From: a virus
Length of the DNA stretch: 43,754 nt
IMG/VR virus record: IMGVR_UViG_3300037245_001420
Location: 1-43,754 of that record
Strand: one strand, 5' to 3'
The position numbers were made by a program, and so were the translations under genes. The notes beneath the pieces were generated by a model. The model worked only from the letters and a program-made list of their open reading frames with translations. It was not told where the DNA came from and searched no databases. Position 1 is the first letter of the stretch. Each line of letters starts with the position of its first letter. Positions 41,121-43,754 of this stretch are shown one piece after another.

Positions 41121-41438
41121 ACCAAGGAAAATATGGGACGGTTTAATTTAAAACATTAAGATTATGAAAAAACCAAAGGAAATTAGAATTAGTATAATTA
41201 GCTTACAGCTAAAAGAGAATGAAATTTTAATTAAAATAAATGAAACAAATCTTACTTATACAGAAAAGATTAAATATTACACACAGCTTTCAAGTATATC
41301 TATTAAAATTTCAGAATTAGAAAGAGTTTTGAATTGAAATGTACTATGATTTTTTAGTTATGAGTAGAAATATTAGGAATATAAACTTGCAGATACTGAA
41401 GGACGTCTCCTGCGGGACGGCATATTTTCCTTGGTGTT
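41118..41438 (+). repeat. Array X unit around the gene at 41164
   Basis: AACACCAAGGAAAATATG (41118-41135) pairs with CATATTTTCCTTGGTGTT (41421-41438), 18 perfect pairs. TTTAATTTAAAAC before the gene pairs with GTTTTGAATTGAAA at its end with one bulge. The AAATCATAG helix is missing here, although CTATGATTT is present on the right. Confidence 0.75.
41164..41337 (+). CDS. Cassette gene, coiled-coil peptide
   Basis: 57 residues, helical, isoleucine- and leucine-rich heptads (ISIISLQLKENEILI, then SSISIKISELERVL), suggesting self-association. The stop codon lies within the right inner arm. No family recognised. Confidence 0.55.
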   Translation: MKKPKEIRISIISLQLKENEILIKINETNLTYTEKIKYYTQLSSISIKISELERVLN

Positions 41439-41597
41439 ATGCGTAAAAATATTTGGAATGGAAACTAAACTTGAAGATTGTAGATTTTGGACTTGCTATA
41501 ACTGTCCTTTTATAGATATGTGTTACAAATATCAAGAGGGTAGGCGAGGATGGAACGACCGCAGGGAGTTAGCGAAGCGGGAATTTTTACGCCTAAT
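41436..41597 (+). repeat. Array H hairpin holding a gene start
   Basis: Boxes GTTATGC (41436-41442) and GCCTAAT (41591-41597). GCGTAAAAAT (41441-41450) pairs with ATTTTTACGC (41583-41592). Instead of a short loop, the interior carries most of the gene at 41458, showing that H positions can also hold coding DNA. Confidence 0.65.
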
Positions 41598-41649
41598 ATT
41601 TGGGAAATATGGGACGGAATTTGAGGGTGTAAAATCATCAACACTATGA
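41458..41649 (+). CDS. Cassette gene in an H hairpin, cysteine-rich protein
   Basis: 63 residues from METKLEDCRFW. CRFWTCYNCPFIDMC suggests a zinc- or cluster-binding site in the first 22 residues. The later part (RRELAKREFLRLIFGKYG) reads through the H right arm and X left arm, so its C-terminus is made of repeat sequence and may be non-essential. It could have been longer before insertion into the array. Confidence 0.5.
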   Translation: METKLEDCRFWTCYNCPFIDMCYKYQEGRRGWNDRRELAKREFLRLIFGKYGTEFEGVKSSTL

Positions 41650-41681
41650 AAGTAAAGAGTTTATTATTAAATATTTTTTAA
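41646..41681 (+). CDS. Possible leader peptide
   Basis: An 11-codon frame (MKVKSLLLNIF) whose stop codon touches a strong Shine-Dalgarno sequence, AGGAGG at 41681-41686. Such an arrangement could couple its translation to the next gene. Expression is unproven. Confidence 0.25.
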   Translation: MKVKSLLLNIF

Positions 41682-41693
41682 GGAGGGAATTTT

Positions 41694-41870
41694 ATGAAAT
41701 TTAAAAAAGGAGACCAGGCAATAATAACTGATGATAGTAATTTACGTCATCTTAGAATAATGGATAAAGTTACAATCAAGATAGTTGATCCTTTATCTAC
41801 AATCTTAACATATTACGTAGAAGATATTAATGGTATAGGACAATGGGTATCTGAAAATCAGATAGCATAA
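41694..41870 (+). CDS. Cassette gene, small SH3-like protein
   Basis: 58 residues. FKKGDQAIITDD at the start and YYVEDINGIGQWVSENQI at the end are typical of small SH3-like barrels found in phage and mobile-element proteins. It is preceded by AGGAGG seven bases before the ATG, a signal that is rare in Bacteroidota and in the rest of this window, so the gene may come from another kind of host. Function unknown. Confidence 0.6.
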   Translation: MKFKKGDQAIITDDSNLRHLRIMDKVTIKIVDPLSTILTYYVEDINGIGQWVSENQIA

Positions 41871-41883
41871 AAATTTAGAAACT

Positions 41884-42159
41884 ATGAAAAAAAAGTACGA
41901 CATGAAACCAATAGTTGATTTAATGGATAACTCTATTAATAAACTGAAAAAATTAGTACCAAAAGAACATCAATTAATTTGCAGCGATTGTGGACAAATC
42001 ATAGACATGAGAGATTTAAGCCAAGTTTTCGCACATGAGCCTTGTGATGGCATTCAGAAAAATTACAATGATGTTGAACAAATACCATACTCATCTAGTC
42101 AGAAAATAGGAGAACCTATAATTTGGACAAAAGACAAGAGAGCTATACACTTAAATTAA
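41884..42159 (+). CDS. Cassette gene with zinc-ribbon-like motif
   Basis: 91 residues. LICSDCGQIIDMRDLSQVFAHEPC gives CxxC plus a later histidine and cysteine, a plausible zinc site (residues 48-69). The N-terminus is helical and basic. It is second in a two-gene cassette, 13 bases after the SH3-like gene. No function assigned. Confidence 0.6.
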   Translation: MKKKYDMKPIVDLMDNSINKLKKLVPKEHQLICSDCGQIIDMRDLSQVFAHEPCDGIQKNYNDVEQIPYSSSQKIGEPIIWTKDKRAIHLN

Positions 42160-42505
42160 ACAGTTTAGAATAAACTGAAAAAGCGTAGGCAAAAAAATAT
42201 TTAATATTAAGATAAACCAATACTATGAAAAAAGACTCTCAAATTCTGTTCTATGATTTCTTAGTTGTGCATATGTTGCAGGAATGCTACGAACTATCAG
42301 ATAACTAAGAAAGTGGGACGGATTATTTCCCAAATATTGGGCATAATTGGTTTTGGTTGTGTGTTAGCCTGGTGAGGGTTTTTGCGGGAAGCGGTGAGCA
42401 ATTATGCCTAATGTTTCAGTAAATATGGGACGGGTTTTTAAGGGTAGAATCATAGTGATGATTATATATAATAAATTAAATGTTTAATTAAAAAGTAATA
42501 AAATT
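42160..42505 (+). other. Non-coding array junction
   Basis: 346 bases without a credible gene. A short frame beginning MKKDSQILFYDF at 42224 runs into the repeat and is probably an extended form of the repeat frame noted elsewhere. The rest consists of the right half of the X unit that ends at 42338, the H hairpin at 42336-42412 and the left half of the next unit. Confidence 0.6.
42336..42412 (+). repeat. Array H hairpin (type 1)
   Basis: Boxes ATTGGGC (42336-42342) and GCCTAAT (42406-42412). The loop is identical to the copy at 55-131. Only the last bases of the right box differ (TAAT here, CAAC there), matching the cassette that follows. Confidence 0.75.
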
Positions 42506-42825
42506 ATGACAGTTAAAGAATTGAAAGAGAAACTGAATAAATTTCCAGACAATACAGATGTATTTGTAGATGAAAGATACACTGAATTTACTTATGGAAT
42601 CGTAAACTCAGTACACATGATGGAAATTGATTTAGTTGAAGAACCAGGAGGTGATTCACTTGCTCAGCAAGATGTAGTTATAATTAGTGAAGAATAATTT
42701 TATGGGTTCAAGGCTTCTGCCCTTAAAAACATGTCCTATGATTTATTAGTTGTGAGTCGTTGACAGTTATGGCAGGAACTGTCAGACACGTACAGAGGTG
42801 CGGAAGCCTTATTTACTGAAACATT
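42410..42825 (+). repeat. Array X unit around the gene at 42506
   Basis: AATGTTTCAGTAAATA (42410-42425) pairs with TATTTACTGAAACATT (42810-42825). GTTTTTAAGGG (42434-42444) pairs with CCCTTAAAAAC (42720-42730), and AATCATAG (42448-42455) with CTATGATT (42736-42743). GACAGTT and AACTGTC form a local hairpin in the right half. Confidence 0.8.
42506..42697 (+). CDS. Cassette gene, small conserved phage-type protein
   Basis: 63 residues beginning MTVKELKEKLNKFPDNTDVFV, a start shared by many small phage proteins of unknown role. The middle is beta-rich and the end acidic. The ATG follows AATAAAATT. Enclosed by fully matched arms. Confidence 0.65.
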   Translation: MTVKELKEKLNKFPDNTDVFVDERYTEFTYGIVNSVHMMEIDLVEEPGGDSLAQQDVVIISEE

Positions 42826-42904
42826 GTGATTAATTGTGTTGCCTTTTTGAGCGTTTGAAGGGAAGGGTTTTGTGCGGAATGCCGAGCTGTCAATTAATCA
42901 CAAC
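42823..42904 (+). repeat. Array H hairpin (type 2)
   Basis: Boxes ATTGTGA (42823-42829) and TCACAAC (42898-42904); TGTGATTAATTG pairs with CAATTAATCACA. The loop matches that of 41038-41120 closely. Confidence 0.75.
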
Positions 42905-43300
42905 GCTTCAGGAAATATGGGATGGCTTTTTAAGGGCAAATCATAGCCCTATCTATTATATATAAATTTAATATTAATCACTAAAGAAAGAAAATTATGA
43001 AAACTAAATTTGTTGAAGAAAAGACAAAAAAGAGTTTAGCTGTCAAGGACGGCATAATTCCTGTTGTAAAATGGGATAAAGTTACTATTAACGAGATAAA
43101 TTATAGTGTAATATCATGGCGTTTCGATATTGATATGGAATTATATTATGTTTATTTAGAAGTCTAATAATTTTATGGAGATCATTGGGAAGGCCCTTGA
43201 AAAGCTTTCCTATGATTTACTTGTTAGGTTTAGTTGACTTAGGTAGGTAGTCCGTTTCGGATAGCTGAGATTGTGCGTAAGCCTTATTTTCTGAAGCGTT
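42902..43300 (+). repeat. Array X unit around the gene at 42997
   Basis: AACGCTTCAGGAAATA (42902-42917) pairs with TATTTTCTGAAGCGTT (43285-43300) with one G-T pair. GCTTTTTAAGGGC (42925-42937) pairs with GCCCTTGAAAAGC (43193-43205) with one G-T pair. AAATCATAG (42938-42946) pairs with CTATGATTT (43210-43218). Confidence 0.8.
42997..43167 (+). CDS. Cassette gene, small unknown protein
   Basis: 56 residues, basic N-terminus (MKTKFVEEKTKKS) and a beta-rich end (INYSVISWRFDIDMELYYVY). No motif. The ATG follows a purine-rich leader (AAAGAAAGAAAATTATG). The flanks on both sides, about 300 bases, hold only array repeats. Confidence 0.55.
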   Translation: MKTKFVEEKTKKSLAVKDGIIPVVKWDKVTINEINYSVISWRFDIDMELYYVYLEV

Positions 43301-43382
43301 AAGGTTCAATTGAACTGGTTTTTGTGGGCTGTTGTAGGGTGGATATTTTGTGTGGAAGCCGTGCGGTCAATTGAACCTTAAT
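43298..43382 (+). repeat. Array H hairpin (type 3)
   Basis: Boxes GTTAAGG (43298-43304) and CCTTAAT (43376-43382). AAGGTTCAATTGA pairs with TCAATTGAACCTT. The loop is related to but distinct from types 1 and 2 (TTTTGTGTGGAAGCCGTGCGG). Confidence 0.75.
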
Positions 43383-43738
43383 ATTTGGGAAATATGGGAC
43401 GGAATTTGAGGGTACTCAAAATCATAGTCTCACAAAGAAATGAATTTAATATTAACTAATATATAATAAAATTATGACACTTGAAATTAGAGAGTATGAA
43501 TATGATGATTCAGATGCAATGAAAAGATTTGTATCTTGCTTGCGTAAAGATAACTTAATAAATATACACTATTGTTCCAATATAGATAAATATTTTGTGT
43601 ATTACTGGGTATAATTTTATGAACTATACACACGACTCTCAAATTCTGTTCTATGATTTCTTAGTTGTGCATATGTTGCAGGAATGCTACGAACTATCAG
43701 ATAACTAAGAAAGTGGGACGGATTATTTCCCAAATATT
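43380..43738 (+). repeat. Array X unit around the gene at 43474
   Basis: AATATTTGGGAAAT (43380-43393) pairs with ATTTCCCAAATATT (43725-43738). GAATTTGAG (43402-43410) pairs with CTCAAATTC (43638-43646). AAATCATAG (43419-43427) pairs with CTATGATTT (43651-43659). Its repeat sequences are almost identical to those of the unit at 604-970. Confidence 0.8.
43474..43614 (+). CDS. Cassette gene, very small protein
   Basis: 46 residues, acidic start (MTLEIREYEYDDSDAM), two cysteines, an aromatic end (KYFVYYWV). The leader AACTAATATATAATAAAATT before its ATG is nearly the same as that of the gene at 697, so the two cassettes share a recent origin for their flanks, though the genes differ. Function unknown. 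Confidence 0.5.
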   Translation: MTLEIREYEYDDSDAMKRFVSCLRKDNLINIHYCSNIDKYFVYYWV

Positions 43739-43754
43739 GGGCATAATTGGTTTT
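43682..43754. repeat. Direct terminal repeat, right copy
   Basis: Identical to positions 1-73. It covers the right arm of an ORF-spanning stem and the beginning of an inter-gene hairpin that continues at position 74. Array features in this region should be read across the junction. Confidence 0.9.

Larger units (their letters stand above)
41595..42338 (+). repeat. Array X unit with two genes
   Basis: AATATTTGGGAAAT (41595-41608) pairs with ATTTCCCAAATATT (42325-42338). GAATTTGAG (41617-41625) pairs with CTCAAATTC (42238-42246), and AAATCAT (41632-41638) with ATGATTT near 42253. It encloses two genes and a leader peptide, so it is the longest cassette. Confidence 0.7.
39985..43754 (+). other. 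Integron-like cassette array, main part
   Basis: Ten short forward-strand genes are separated by repeated hairpins. Two palindrome classes alternate. H hairpins lie between genes. X stems pair sequence upstream of a gene with sequence downstream of it. Boundaries carry heptamers close to RTTRRRY or RYYYAAY, for example GTCTAAC, ATTGTGA, TCACAAC, GTTATGC, GCCTAAT, GTTAAGG and CCTTAAT. The array begins just after the replisome-organiser gene and continues through the contig junction to the recombinase gene. Boundaries and pairing are read directly. Mobility of the cassettes is inference. Confidence 0.75.

Noticed and set aside
39985-43754. CRISPR array
   Set aside because: Repeats are long, irregularly spaced and palindromic on two levels, genes lie between them and no cas gene is present.
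39985-43754. Group I or group II introns with genes in loops
   Set aside because: The conserved catalytic cores (group I P7 elements, group II domain V) could not be found, and no interrupted gene is visible.
1-43754. tRNA genes
   Set aside because: No cloverleaf with TTCGA-type T-loop and acceptor stem was found by eye. A dedicated scan could still find a degenerate one.

Overview
The window looks like a nearly complete, circularly permuted genome of a tailed phage (siphovirus type: long tape measure, no sheath gene seen) that infects a member of the Bacteroidota. Reasons: very AT-rich DNA; promoters of the Bacteroidota type (TTTG, 19-20 bases, TAnnTTTG); A-rich leaders almost without Shine-Dalgarno sequences; signal peptides ending in the Bacteroidota style (..FAQ, ..YSQ); and a Bacteroides-phage-like order of terminase, portal, scaffold, capsid and tail genes. 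The first 73 bases recur at the end (43682-43754), so the two ends join. The join lies inside a dispersed repeat, so the exact length of that region is uncertain. No tRNA, rRNA or CRISPR array was seen.

Layout. (1) 39.98 kb to the end and on through 1-1.05 kb: a cassette array of small, mostly unknown genes, each held between matching inverted repeats. It ends at a tyrosine recombinase (1100-1900) that overlaps a GIY-YIG nuclease gene (1897-2289). (2) 2.3-7.3 kb: small genes, including one with a DnaA domain IV-like C-terminus and an acyl carrier protein, plus a roughly 340-base structured non-coding stretch at 3440-3777. (3) 7.34-9.25 kb: small and large terminase. (4) 9.28-27.0 kb: a promoter with a palindromic spacer, then portal, scaffold, major capsid, head-tail and tail genes, tape measure, baseplate and fibre genes. 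(5) 27.0-28.66 kb: lysis (small membrane proteins, amidase) and a strong bidirectional terminator. (6) 28.8-29.4 kb: two reverse-strand genes, one a small helix-turn-helix protein, and a divergent promoter pair sharing operator-like sequences. (7) 29.4-34.8 kb: early genes, with a PD-(D/E)XK nuclease and an HNH-like protein. (8) 34.8-37.9 kb: two radical SAM proteins and two DNA methyltransferases. (9) 37.9-39.9 kb: a separately transcribed small RNA candidate, a winged-helix protein, an HNH nuclease and a replisome-organiser-like protein. No DNA polymerase, primase, helicase or RNA polymerase is visible, so replication probably uses the host machinery.

The main discovery candidate is the array. 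Two kinds of palindrome alternate along it: short inter-gene hairpins (called H) and gene-spanning stems (called X). Every boundary carries a heptamer close to RTTRRRY / RYYYAAY, like the core sites of integron cassettes. The 14-19 bp X arms differ from cassette to cassette, but each left arm matches the right arm of its own cassette. Inside the X stem most gene-bearing units keep two further helices (one near the start codon, one reading AAATCATAG / CTATGATTT) arranged as a pseudoknot, again with matched changes. The recombinase lacks the extra segment of integron integrases, and the H boxes have the reverse order of a classical attC. The array is therefore best described as integron-like but distinct. 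Whether the pairing acts in single-stranded DNA, in RNA or in both cannot be settled from sequence alone.
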